Positions 19,180 to 26,391 of a stretch of 64,000 bases of DNA are shown here, in pieces. This DNA comes from Oceanobacillus sojae (GTDB lineage Bacteria > Bacillota > Bacilli > Bacillales > Amphibacillaceae). Each line of letters begins with the position of its first letter. Position 1 is the first letter of the stretch. The notes beneath the pieces are model-generated. The model did no database searches. It saw nothing but the letters and a program-made list of their open reading frames with translations, and was not told where the DNA came from. The DNA lies in the NCBI RefSeq assembly GCF_007991515.1, contig NZ_BJYM01000009.1, positions 1 through 64,000 of the forward strand, written 5' to 3'. Position numbers and translations under genes: made by a program.

Positions 19180-19355
19180 AAATTAGAAGCAGATCAAAGT
19201 AACTTTTTACGAACGGACTTGCAAGTGTGTGATGACATCTTTGTTGTCTATAAAGGTTTTCGCTCAGACGAGTAATCGCAGCTCCAGTCCCATCGTGAAA
19301 AAACGCTACTGCCGAGATTCGCCGTTTACCATTTGAGGTCTTTTTGAACATCCTT
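19180..19355. repeat. Dispersed imperfect palindromic repeat, long copy 2 (inverted)
   Basis: The minus strand reads AGGATGTTCAAAAAGACCTC immediately after the stop codon of the ROK kinase gene, then CGGCGAATCTC and ATGGGACTGGAGCTGCGATTACTCG in stretches that parallel copy 1. Right boundary is clear; the left boundary near 19180 is approximate. It occupies most of the 369-bp gap, in which no gene is seen. Confidence 0.55.
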
Positions 19356-20240
19356 TTACAGTACCAGGCTTGCTGCACCTATTATCATGGCATTCCCGCC
19401 AAGTGATGATAATTCAATCTTTACATCTTTATTAATTTTATTTACATTGCTTTGAACCTGCTCACGGATATCTGTCAGAAACGGTGACAATGAGCCGGAT
19501 ACCCCGCCTCCCAGAATGATTTTTTCCGGATTAAACATATTTGTCAGCGTTGTCAATCCAATTGCTACATTTTCTACATACTGATTGATGATAAAAGCTG
19601 CATTCTCGTTATTAGCTAAAGCTTCTTTAAAAATTTCCTGTCCTTTCTTCACCTCCTTAAAAGTTTCAGCATATAGTTCCTCTAACGCTGTACCGGAAGC
19701 ATATGCCTCAAAACAGCCCTGGTTTCCACATGGACATTTCCTCCCGTTTGGGTATAACACCATGTGACCAACTTCTCCTGCGGCTCCAGAATGACCGCGC
19801 TGAAGTTTTCCATCTGCTATAATCGCTCCTCCAATCCCTGTTCCCACCGCTACACAAAGAAAATTATTTACACCCTTCCCTGTTCCAAAGAATTGCTCTC
19901 CCAATCCCATTGCCTGCACATCATTAACAACTGCAACGCGCTGCCCTGTCGCTTTTTCCAGCCAAGTTTGAATCGGCAGACCCTGCCAATCGCTGAACGT
20001 ATCCGTTGCCGAAAGCACCGTGCCGGAAAGTCCAATCTGTCCTGCAGATCCAACACCTATACCTGTTGTATTTTCGTCATAGAAGAAAGGTAATTTCTCT
20101 GTAATTGTTTGGAGAATTTTCTCTCCATTTTCATTTTTTAAGGTGGTAAATTCCTCCTTTTTTAAAATCAAACCATCCTCTTGGACCAATCCAATTGCTA
20201 TCTTTGTGCCACCAATGTCTACTCCTATTGCATTTCTCAT
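19356..20240 (-). CDS. ROK family sugar kinase (NanK/glucokinase-like)
   Basis: Kinase of 294 residues with an N-terminal ATP motif (VDIGGTKIAIGLV), a GTGIGGAI segment, and the ROK zinc motif CPCGNQGCFEAYASG. The overlap of its ATG with the nanE stop (ATGA, 20237-20240) shows translational coupling to nanE, which points to N-acetylmannosamine or a similar amino sugar as the substrate; a plain glucokinase cannot be excluded. Its stop codon TAA is directly followed by the dispersed repeat. Confidence 0.85.
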   Translation of the reverse strand: MRNAIGVDIGGTKIAIGLVQEDGLILKKEEFTTLKNENGEKILQTITEKLPFFYDENTTGIGVGSAGQIGLSGTVLSATDTFSDWQGLPIQTWLEKATGQRVAVVNDVQAMGLGEQFFGTGKGVNNFLCVAVGTGIGGAIIADGKLQRGHSGAAGEVGHMVLYPNGRKCPCGNQGCFEAYASGTALEELYAETFKEVKKGQEIFKEALANNENAAFIINQYVENVAIGLTTLTNMFNPEKIILGGGVSGSLSPFLTDIREQVQSNVNKINKDVKIELSSLGGNAMIIGAASLVL

Positions 20241-20905
20241 TTTCTTTTCAGTCTTTCCGCAAATTTTCTGGTAATTAATTGTGGTCTTGTAATCGCTCCT
20301 CCAACGACAACAAATGCTACACCAATATCAATTGCCTTTTTCGCTTTTTCCGGGGAATCAACATTTCCTTCTGCTATTACAGGTACTTTTAACGTATTTA
20401 CTAGGCTTTCCATTAAATCAAAATCCGGTCTGGGTCTTCCTTTTGTATCCTCTGTATATCCGGATAACGTTGTCCCCACCATATCGCATCCCAGGGCTTC
20501 TGCCTGCACTCCCTCTTGAAGAGTTGCTACATCTGCCATTACCGGCTTATTTAGATCCTTTTTTATATACTCAATTAATTCTGGTAATTTTTCTGATCTT
20601 GTACCATTTGTTGCATCAACAGCTATGATATCGGCCCCAGCATCTGCAATTAGTTTTGCATCTGCTTTTGTTGTTGTAATAAAAGCCTGAAAGCCTGGAT
20701 ATTCCTTTTTTAAAATACCGATAATCGGTAAATCAACCTTCTTCTTAATTGCCTTAATATCATCTGGTCCATTCGCCCGAATACCTGCAGCCCCGCCTTC
20801 TTTTGCTGCCAGAGCCATCGAAGCCATATGAGATGAGCCATGAAGCGGCTCACCCTCTAAAGCTTGACAGGATACAACTAATCCACCTTCTAATTCTTTT
20901 AACAT
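20237..20905 (-). CDS. nanE: Putative N-acetylmannosamine-6-phosphate 2-epimerase
   Basis: TIM-barrel epimerase of 222 residues that converts ManNAc-6-phosphate to GlcNAc-6-phosphate. Features are the N-terminal GGLVVSCQALEGEPLHG, the IIAVDATNGTR segment, MADVATLQEG, and VIAEGNVDSPEKAKKAIDIGVAFVVVGGAITRP read in shorter blocks as the phosphate-binding end. ATG 20905 is chosen for its AGGTGG site. Its presence next to a ROK kinase and RpiR regulator is typical of amino-sugar or sialic acid catabolic clusters, but no nanA, nagA or nagB is in the window. Confidence 0.9.
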   Translation of the reverse strand: MLKELEGGLVVSCQALEGEPLHGSSHMASMALAAKEGGAAGIRANGPDDIKAIKKKVDLPIIGILKKEYPGFQAFITTTKADAKLIADAGADIIAVDATNGTRSEKLPELIEYIKKDLNKPVMADVATLQEGVQAEALGCDMVGTTLSGYTEDTKGRPRPDFDLMESLVNTLKVPVIAEGNVDSPEKAKKAIDIGVAFVVVGGAITRPQLITRKFAERLKRK

Positions 20906-20993
20906 TTTTCCACCTGACCTTCTCTTCATTTGTACACAATGCGCATTTAAAATGCATTACAAAAAATCTAAACTCTCCTTTAATGAAGTTTTT

Positions 20994-21650
20994 TTATCTG
21001 TTCAGTGTTTTTAAGATTTCATGTAAAGGCATATCTGTCATTGAATTTAATTTTAAATGATAATTCTCAAAAGGTAATGCAGCGGTAACTGGATTCGGAA
21101 TAATAACTGTCGGGAGGTTTACTTCCTGTGCAGCAATTAATCCATTTAGAGAATCTTCAAAAACTACTGCTTCCTGAGCTTCTAAATCTAATTTTTCAAG
21201 TGTTTTTAAAAAGATATCCGGTGCCGGTTTCACCCTTTCTACCATGTCCTGGGTGACCAGAAAATCGAAATAAGAAAGCAAATTTAAATTCGTTAAATGT
21301 GTTGTTGCCCATTCAGTTGTTGAGCTTGTTGCCAGAGCAATCGTTAAACCTTCATCTTTCGCGTCTTTCAGATAATCTGTCACGCCTTCTCTAGCTTTTG
21401 CATCGTGGACAAATTGACTGTGCAGTTTTCTGGCCTCATTACGAACAGAATTAACATTCAGACGATTGTCCAATTCATTCTGCAGATATGAAAAAAGAAC
21501 GGTATCATCTGACCCTACACATTTCACAAATTCTCCCAGAGGTAAATCAAATTGGAATTGACTCCGGAGAACCTCCTTATAAGCATCGAACCAAGCAGTT
21601 TCTGTATCTAGAATCAGTCCGTCAAAATCAAATATAGCTGCCTTAATCAT
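20994..21650 (-). CDS. HAD-superfamily phosphatase / beta-phosphoglucomutase-like
   Basis: HAD hydrolase of 218 residues. Motif I is DFDGLILDTE at residues 8-17, motif II TSSTTEW, motif III includes KPAPDIF, and motif IV VFEDSLNG, with an alpha-helical cap after motif I. It belongs to the beta-phosphoglucomutase/sugar-phosphatase subgroup (subfamily IA). Placed between the GNAT gene and nanE on the same strand, it probably handles a sugar phosphate of the cluster. The exact substrate is not predictable. Confidence 0.85.
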   Translation of the reverse strand: MIKAAIFDFDGLILDTETAWFDAYKEVLRSQFQFDLPLGEFVKCVGSDDTVLFSYLQNELDNRLNVNSVRNEARKLHSQFVHDAKAREGVTDYLKDAKDEGLTIALATSSTTEWATTHLTNLNLLSYFDFLVTQDMVERVKPAPDIFLKTLEKLDLEAQEAVVFEDSLNGLIAAQEVNLPTVIIPNPVTAALPFENYHLKLNSMTDMPLHEILKTLNR

Positions 21651-21670
21651 TGTCTTCCTCCTTTAAATAT

Positions 21671-21704
21671 GTGTTCAAAAACATTGATGGCTTTTGGAAC
21701 ATCC
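21671..21704. repeat. Dispersed repeat, minimal copy
   Basis: GTGTTCAAAAA, a short centre, then CTTTTGGAACATCC: the two ends of the long repeat joined directly. Lies 9 bp after the GNAT stop. Confidence 0.5.
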
Positions 21705-21712
21705 CTTTCATT

Positions 21713-22264
21713 TCATTTTAAAATTTTTCGCTTCAGCGTTTGCTCCATTAATACCCAGCCTTCTTCACAAGCAGGTTCCGTAAGATATGGTTCAAACCCG
21801 TAATTTAAGTACATATTAATAGCTTGAAAACTTGTTGTCTGGGTAGTGAGATATGCTTGGGTATGATATTCAGCTAAGGTATTCATTGCCGCTGTCATTA
21901 AAGGCTTGGCAAGCTTTTTACCTTGATACGCCGGAGTGACGCCTACCCAATGAATTCTGCCTGCTATTTCTCCATCCCCTTTTAAATCACCATACCAGGC
22001 AGTAGTTGTTGCTATTTCTTCTCCATCTTCTGTCTCAATAAACAGACAGCGCTTCGTCATTTCTTCTCTAAACGAACCAAATTCCTTCTCGTAATGCTCT
22101 AATGCTGCTGCTTCGTTTTTAAACTCTTCTACACTTGTTTCAATTCGTGCCCAATGATGTTCATCCCCTTTTTCAAAAAGTCGGATTCGATATCCATTGG
22201 GCAGAGAGAATTGAGGAATATCTGACAAATTATTTCTTACCATGGTCAGCGGGATATATTTCAT
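21713..22264 (-). CDS. GNAT family N-acetyltransferase
   Basis: Protein of 183 residues with a GNAT fold: acceptor-side N-terminal half and an acetyl-CoA-binding segment IHWVGVTPAYQGKKLAKPL (the R/Q-x-x-G-x-G/A-like V-loop is QGKKLA), then the C-terminal NMYLNYGFEPYLTEP typical of the family. Substrate unknown. Co-directional with the surrounding sugar cluster, it might acetylate an amino sugar, but GNAT proteins act on many targets. Confidence 0.8.
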   Translation of the reverse strand: MKYIPLTMVRNNLSDIPQFSLPNGYRIRLFEKGDEHHWARIETSVEEFKNEAAALEHYEKEFGSFREEMTKRCLFIETEDGEEIATTTAWYGDLKGDGEIAGRIHWVGVTPAYQGKKLAKPLMTAAMNTLAEYHTQAYLTTQTTSFQAINMYLNYGFEPYLTEPACEEGWVLMEQTLKRKILK

Positions 22265-22305
22265 TTTTTACTGCTCCTTTCTCCGTCCAGTCTTTATTAA
22301 TAATA

Positions 22306-23196
22306 TTAATAAGCTTTATCAGCTACTGCTTTTGCAGTCGCCTCTTTAAATTGAAGTGCTTTCTCTTTTAATTGGCTGGCAACTCCATTACATAGCATAT
22401 CAATCACAAATAATTGCGCAATCTTTGCAGACATGGATCCACCCTGAAGCGCTGTTTCTCTTCCGCCAGTCAGCAGAACTACATCTGATATCTTGGTAAT
22501 TGGTGACCGCGTAAAATGAGTAATAGATAAAATCTTTGCTCCATTTTCCTTGGCAATTTTTAAGGCATCAACAGTATCCTTTGTGCTACCGCTTACAGAA
22601 ATGCCTACTGCCATATCTTCCTTTGTCAAAGTTGTTGCAGACATTGCTTGCATATGCGAGTCAACAAATGCTTCTGTAGAGCGTCCAATACGGATAAATT
22701 TATCTCTGGCATCTGCTGCTGTATTCCCTGATACACCAACTCCATAAAAGATAATTCGTTTACTTGAAATAATATAATCGATAGCTTTTTCTAATTCACT
22801 TGTTTCTATAATAGTTGCTGTTTCTTTTAAAGCCTGAATATTATTAGAGAGTGCTTTTTGAACAATAAAATGCACTTCATCCGTTTCATTAAATTCATCT
22901 TTATTTGTTTCATCAAATACATCATGAGTGGATTTTGCTACTTCTTTTGTAACAGCCATTTTAAAGGACTGATATCCTTTGAAACCCATTTTCCTGCAGA
23001 AACGCAGTACTGTTGTTTCCCCTACTCCTATACGTTCTGCTAATTCTGTTACAGTCATATATATAGTTGATTCCATATTTGCCTGCACAAAATCTGATAC
23101 TTTTTTTTCGGATTTTGTAAATGTATTCTGATAGCTCGATATTTTGGCTATAAATTGAACTTCATCATGAAACTCTTTCTGTTTGTTCAATTTCAT
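22306..23196 (-). CDS. RpiR/MurR family transcriptional regulator
   Basis: Regulator of 296 residues with an N-terminal HTH_6 domain (about 15-90, containing TVTELAERIGVGETTVLRFCRK) and a C-terminal SIS sugar-phosphate-binding domain (about 130-260, with FYGVGVSGNTAADARDKF). ATG 23196 is preceded by a GGGAG site. As the first gene of the amino-sugar/alditol cluster it most likely senses a phosphorylated intermediate and controls the operon downstream. The 345 bp upstream holds the presumed promoter, very AT-rich, plus the terminator of the AEC gene. Confidence 0.9.
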   Translation of the reverse strand: MKLNKQKEFHDEVQFIAKISSYQNTFTKSEKKVSDFVQANMESTIYMTVTELAERIGVGETTVLRFCRKMGFKGYQSFKMAVTKEVAKSTHDVFDETNKDEFNETDEVHFIVQKALSNNIQALKETATIIETSELEKAIDYIISSKRIIFYGVGVSGNTAADARDKFIRIGRSTEAFVDSHMQAMSATTLTKEDMAVGISVSGSTKDTVDALKIAKENGAKILSITHFTRSPITKISDVVLLTGGRETALQGGSMSAKIAQLFVIDMLCNGVASQLKEKALQFKEATAKAVADKAY

Positions 23197-23445
23197 CTTC
23201 TCTCCCTTCTTCGATATCCTCAAAAACGATACAATACTGATGAAGTATATCTTTCCTGCTATTCTCTTGCATATATAGTATATCGAAATTCACACAAAGA
23301 GAAAAATGAATTTATGTTGATTGATAGGTTATAAAATTATTATAACAATAAAAATGAATATTTCCACCATTTTTTAAAAATAAAATGGAGTTTTCCTCTT
23401 TTTTATTTTTAACAACTCATTTTTTATTTAAATAAAGGGCTTCAA

Positions 23446-23497
23446 CAAATAAAAATAGCGTCTGACCAGTTTTTAACCGAACCAGTCAGATGCTATT
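23446..23497 (-). terminator. Terminator after the AEC transporter gene
   Basis: AATAGCGTCTGAC and GTCAGATGCTATT form a 13-bp stem (one G-T pair); the minus-strand side ends in TTTTTATTTG. Confidence 0.75.
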
Positions 23498-23541
23498 CCC
23501 TTTTCCTTATATAACTAAATCATTCTTGCTTTTTTTTGATG

Positions 23542-24438
23542 CTACGTCACAATATTCAATAAAACCGTAATTGTAACTATACTGACTACCGTCGAAATAA
23601 ACGTAATTGTGGATACCAGCTCCGGTTCTGTATCAAATTCAATGGCATACATTGTTGTTGTTGCTGCTGTTGGCATAGCAGAAATGATAATTAAAACAGT
23701 TCCAATCAAAGGGTCCATCGGAACGAGCCATACAAAAATGCTTGTCAATATTGGTGCAACAATCATTTTTAAGGTAACAGAAGAAAGAACGATCTGCCAG
23801 TCTATTTTCAATGCTGTTAATGATCCTAGCTGCATACCAAGCATAACCATCATCACAGGGATAGCAGCATTGCCGACCATTTCTAATGTGGAATGTATAT
23901 AGTCTGGTATGGTAATGGATTGCAATGAAAAGAAAAATGCCAGAGCTGCTGCATAGGTTGTCGGCATTTTCAATATATTTTCCAATGCTCTCCGCATTCC
24001 GCTCGTACTTCTTGACGCATAGTAGACACCAAAGAAATTATTCTGCAATGCCTGAATCACCATGATAAAAATCGCATATGGTACAGCAGCAGTCCCGACA
24101 CTATACAAAACGACAGGCAGGCCATAGTTTCCAGAGTTCATAAAGCCTGTTGAAAGGATAGCAGCACTCTCTTTATTTCCGTCCCAGCCAAAAATTTTTG
24201 CCAGTATTTTATTAATAAATACCATCACATAAAATAATAGAAACATAAAAATTAAAATAACTAAAAATCCTGAATCAAATTCTGCATCATACAATGTCAC
24301 AAAAACAAGTGCAGGTGAAAGAATATACAAACAAACAGCTGACACCGAACGTACGTCTAACACACGAATACGCTGCAAAATAAATCCAGCAGCAAATACA
24401 GCCATAATCGGTAAAATAACTTCAATAAATAATAACAT
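23542..24438 (-). CDS. AEC family transporter (auxin efflux carrier/malate permease-like)
   Basis: Membrane protein of 298 residues with about ten hydrophobic segments in two five-helix halves, the pattern of the auxin-efflux-carrier family. Visible motifs include LSPALVFVTLYDAEFD and GFMNSGNYGLPVVLYSVG, the 'N-x-G-N-x-G-L-P' block of this family. ATG 24438 is selected over a longer TTG start, because GAGAGGT precedes it. Bacterial members often export or import organic acids. It is monocistronic, so context does not help assign the substrate. Confidence 0.88.
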   Translation of the reverse strand: MLLFIEVILPIMAVFAAGFILQRIRVLDVRSVSAVCLYILSPALVFVTLYDAEFDSGFLVILIFMFLLFYVMVFINKILAKIFGWDGNKESAAILSTGFMNSGNYGLPVVLYSVGTAAVPYAIFIMVIQALQNNFFGVYYASRSTSGMRRALENILKMPTTYAAALAFFFSLQSITIPDYIHSTLEMVGNAAIPVMMVMLGMQLGSLTALKIDWQIVLSSVTLKMIVAPILTSIFVWLVPMDPLIGTVLIIISAMPTAATTTMYAIEFDTEPELVSTITFISTVVSIVTITVLLNIVT

Positions 24439-24537
24439 ATGTACCTCTCCATGCTTTTTCAATTAATTCAAGTGTATCATATCCGGTCAACTGGATTTTA
24501 TCATTCGTTGTCTAAAATTCATTTTTAATACGAAAAG

Positions 24538-24566
24538 TTGACAAACCGGCAAAAAAAGTTCATACT
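24538..24566 (+). promoter_or_regulatory. Strong promoter-like sequence upstream of the putative structured RNA
   Basis: -35 TTGACA (24538-24543), 17-bp spacer, -10 CATACT (24561-24566). It starts a transcript about 410 nt before cvfB. Confidence 0.5.
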
Positions 24567-24572
24567 AAGAAA

Positions 24573-24955
24573 GTTAATAAGTAACAGCTGTGATTTGGCA
24601 TTCTGCAATGCTTTTTGAAAATGCTTATTCACACTGGCGCGGCTAAGGGGCCGCAAGGATGCAGCAGAAGGTTTGGGGCTGCATTGCTTAAGTTAGAAAA
24701 GATTATTTTAGAATTTTACCGCGGACAATTCCGTAAGCGTTATACGGATCAGATGGTCAGCATATCTGGCTGATCAATTTAAAATAAGCTAATAACTCAA
24801 ATTAGAAGAGAATTTATATATTCTCAATTAAATATTATGTTTAAAGAGGGACATTAGCCGGAACTTTTTAAACTCATATTAAATTTAATTTTGATATCAC
24901 GTGTTACTTTAATCATAAAGGGGTACTCTTTTAAGAGAGTATCCCTTTTCCAAAT
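24573..24955 (+). ncRNA. Candidate structured RNA or long leader upstream of cvfB
   Basis: The 520-bp space before cvfB has no credible ORF, yet it holds a promoter, several short hairpins (GCGGC/GCCGC, ATGCAGC/GCTGCAT, CCGTA/TACGG, GATCAG/CTGATC between 24638 and 24779) and a terminator-like stem. The block near 24640-24690 is far richer in G+C than its AT-rich surroundings. It matches none of the common Bacillus RNAs that I can recognise (6S, tmRNA, SRP RNA, RNase P, T-box or usual riboswitches). A standalone RNA and a regulatory leader are both possible. Confidence 0.3.
24917..24953 (+). terminator. Terminator-like hairpin before cvfB
   Basis: AAAGGGGTACTCT and AGAGTATCCCTTT form a 13-bp stem with one G-T pair, followed by TTCC. 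It ends about 20 nt before the cvfB ribosome site. Confidence 0.55.
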
Positions 24956-24982
24956 TACAAATGTTTTGAAAGGAGTATTTAT

Positions 24983-25843
24983 ATGCCGACAGGTTTACCT
25001 ATTGGTTCAATCATCGCAATGACTGTGTTACGAAAAATAGATACTGGATATGTTTTATCTGCCTATGGAGAAGAAGTTCTCCTGCATCATAATGAAACAG
25101 AGTCAGCTTTAGAAGTGGAACAGTCTGTGGATGTTTTTCTTTATTTAAATAAAAAAGGACAAGTAAATGCCACTACATATTTACCATCCGTTACGCTTGG
25201 ACTTTATGATTGGGCGGAAGTTGTGGGTGTTGTCCCCCGTTTAGGTGTTTTCGTCAACATTGGCACTTCAAAGGACATTCTTGTCTCCAAAGATTCCCTA
25301 CCTTTATTCCAGGAGAGCTGGCCACGCTCTGGAGATCGTCTATATATTACCTTGCAGTTAGATAAAAAAGGACGTTTATTAGGAGTTCCCGCTTCTGAAA
25401 ATATTATTGCCACCAATGTTTTCGCAGCACCGGAACAGCTGAATCAGCAAACAGTGATTGGCACAATTTATTATACAAATAAAGAAGGAGCAGCCTTAAT
25501 TACGAGTGAAGGCTATCGCGGTTTTATCCATCGTACAGAAAGAAAAGAAGAGCCTCGTGTCGGGCAGGTGGTTGAAGGAAGAGTGATTGCTGTAAAAGAA
25601 GATGGTTCCATTAATGTGACACTGCGCCCATTAAAGCAGGATAGCTTATCCGATGATGCAGATGTCATTTTAAAGCATCTGGAAGCCAACAACGGCATCA
25701 TCCCTTTTCATGATAAAAGTGATCCCGAAGAAATCCGGGCAACCTTTCAAATCAGTAAATCAGCCTTTAAACGTGCCTTGGGGACTTTATTAAAGCGAGG
25801 ACAAATTAAACAGGAAAATGAACAAATTGTTAAAATAGATTAG
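24983..25843 (+). CDS. cvfB: CvfB/YitL-type S1 RNA-binding protein
   Basis: Protein of 286 residues built from several S1-like OB domains (about 1-65, 70-135, 145-215) and a C-terminal winged-helix segment (about 225-286, with GIIPFHDKSDPEEIRATFQ). CvfB homologues bind RNA and affect virulence and regulatory gene expression in staphylococci; the mechanism is not settled. ATG 24983 has an AAAGGAG site 7-8 nt upstream. It is preceded by an unusual long leader with a promoter and a hairpin. Confidence 0.88.
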   Translation: MPTGLPIGSIIAMTVLRKIDTGYVLSAYGEEVLLHHNETESALEVEQSVDVFLYLNKKGQVNATTYLPSVTLGLYDWAEVVGVVPRLGVFVNIGTSKDILVSKDSLPLFQESWPRSGDRLYITLQLDKKGRLLGVPASENIIATNVFAAPEQLNQQTVIGTIYYTNKEGAALITSEGYRGFIHRTERKEEPRVGQVVEGRVIAVKEDGSINVTLRPLKQDSLSDDADVILKHLEANNGIIPFHDKSDPEEIRATFQISKSAFKRALGTLLKRGQIKQENEQIVKID

Positions 25844-25871
25844 TTATATAAGAGGACGTTCACACTATAAT

Positions 25872-25913
25872 AAAAAAGCAATGTCTGCATTTCTCCACAG
25901 ACATTGCTTTTTT
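25872..25913. terminator. Bidirectional terminator between cvfB and the small membrane protein
   Basis: Perfect 16-bp stem AAAAAAGCAATGTCTG / CAGACATTGCTTTTTT with a 10-nt loop, between convergent genes. Confidence 0.9.
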
Positions 25914-25914
25914 A

Positions 25915-26199
25915 TTACGCTTCTACATTTTTGTAAGAGTCCATAACTGCTGAAATAATGAATCCGATTGCACCTGCAAACATACAAGCGATTCCGATTC
26001 CACCAAATCCAGCTCCTGCAAAATCAACTTTCGGTGCGATTGATGCTATAAGAATTAATAAAATTCCCACCAATGCCAAGAATACATTTGGATAGTAGCC
26101 AGCATGGGATTCTTTAGAGGTCATTTTAACTAGAAAAATACTAATAAGTGCTGTAATCGCTGTTAAAATAGCTCCGAATGTGATGACTGTTTCTACCAT
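25915..26199 (-). CDS. Small three-helix membrane protein
   Basis: Protein of 94 residues, almost entirely hydrophobic, with three predicted membrane segments (about 5-27, 38-58, 64-88) separated by a short charged loop (KMTSKESHAGYYPN) and a glycine-rich loop (DFAGAGFGGIG). A GGGGTGA-type ribosome site precedes ATG 26199. I recognise no specific family; it looks like a conserved hypothetical protein of Bacillaceae. It shares a terminator with cvfB and has no operon partner. Confidence 0.75.
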   Translation of the reverse strand: MVETVITFGAILTAITALISIFLVKMTSKESHAGYYPNVFLALVGILLILIASIAPKVDFAGAGFGGIGIACMFAGAIGFIISAVMDSYKNVEA

Positions 26200-26323
26200 T
26201 TCTTCACCCCGCTATTATTTAATTACACTACCTTCAGTTTACAATTGAACTATAGGAAAGTCAATATACACTAAAGCCATACGTTATTAAAGCAGTGAAT
26301 TTTTTTATTTTCCTTATGCATAG

Positions 26324-26358
26324 AAAAGAAGTACCCGTGTTTACAGAGTACTTCCTTT
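26324..26358 (-). terminator. Terminator after the Tet(M)-like gene
   Basis: GAAGTAC and GTACTTC form a 7-bp stem 34-64 bp beyond the stop codon of the GTPase gene. Confidence 0.5.
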
Positions 26359-26391
26359 CAATAAAATACCTTTATACTTTACATTAACTGC

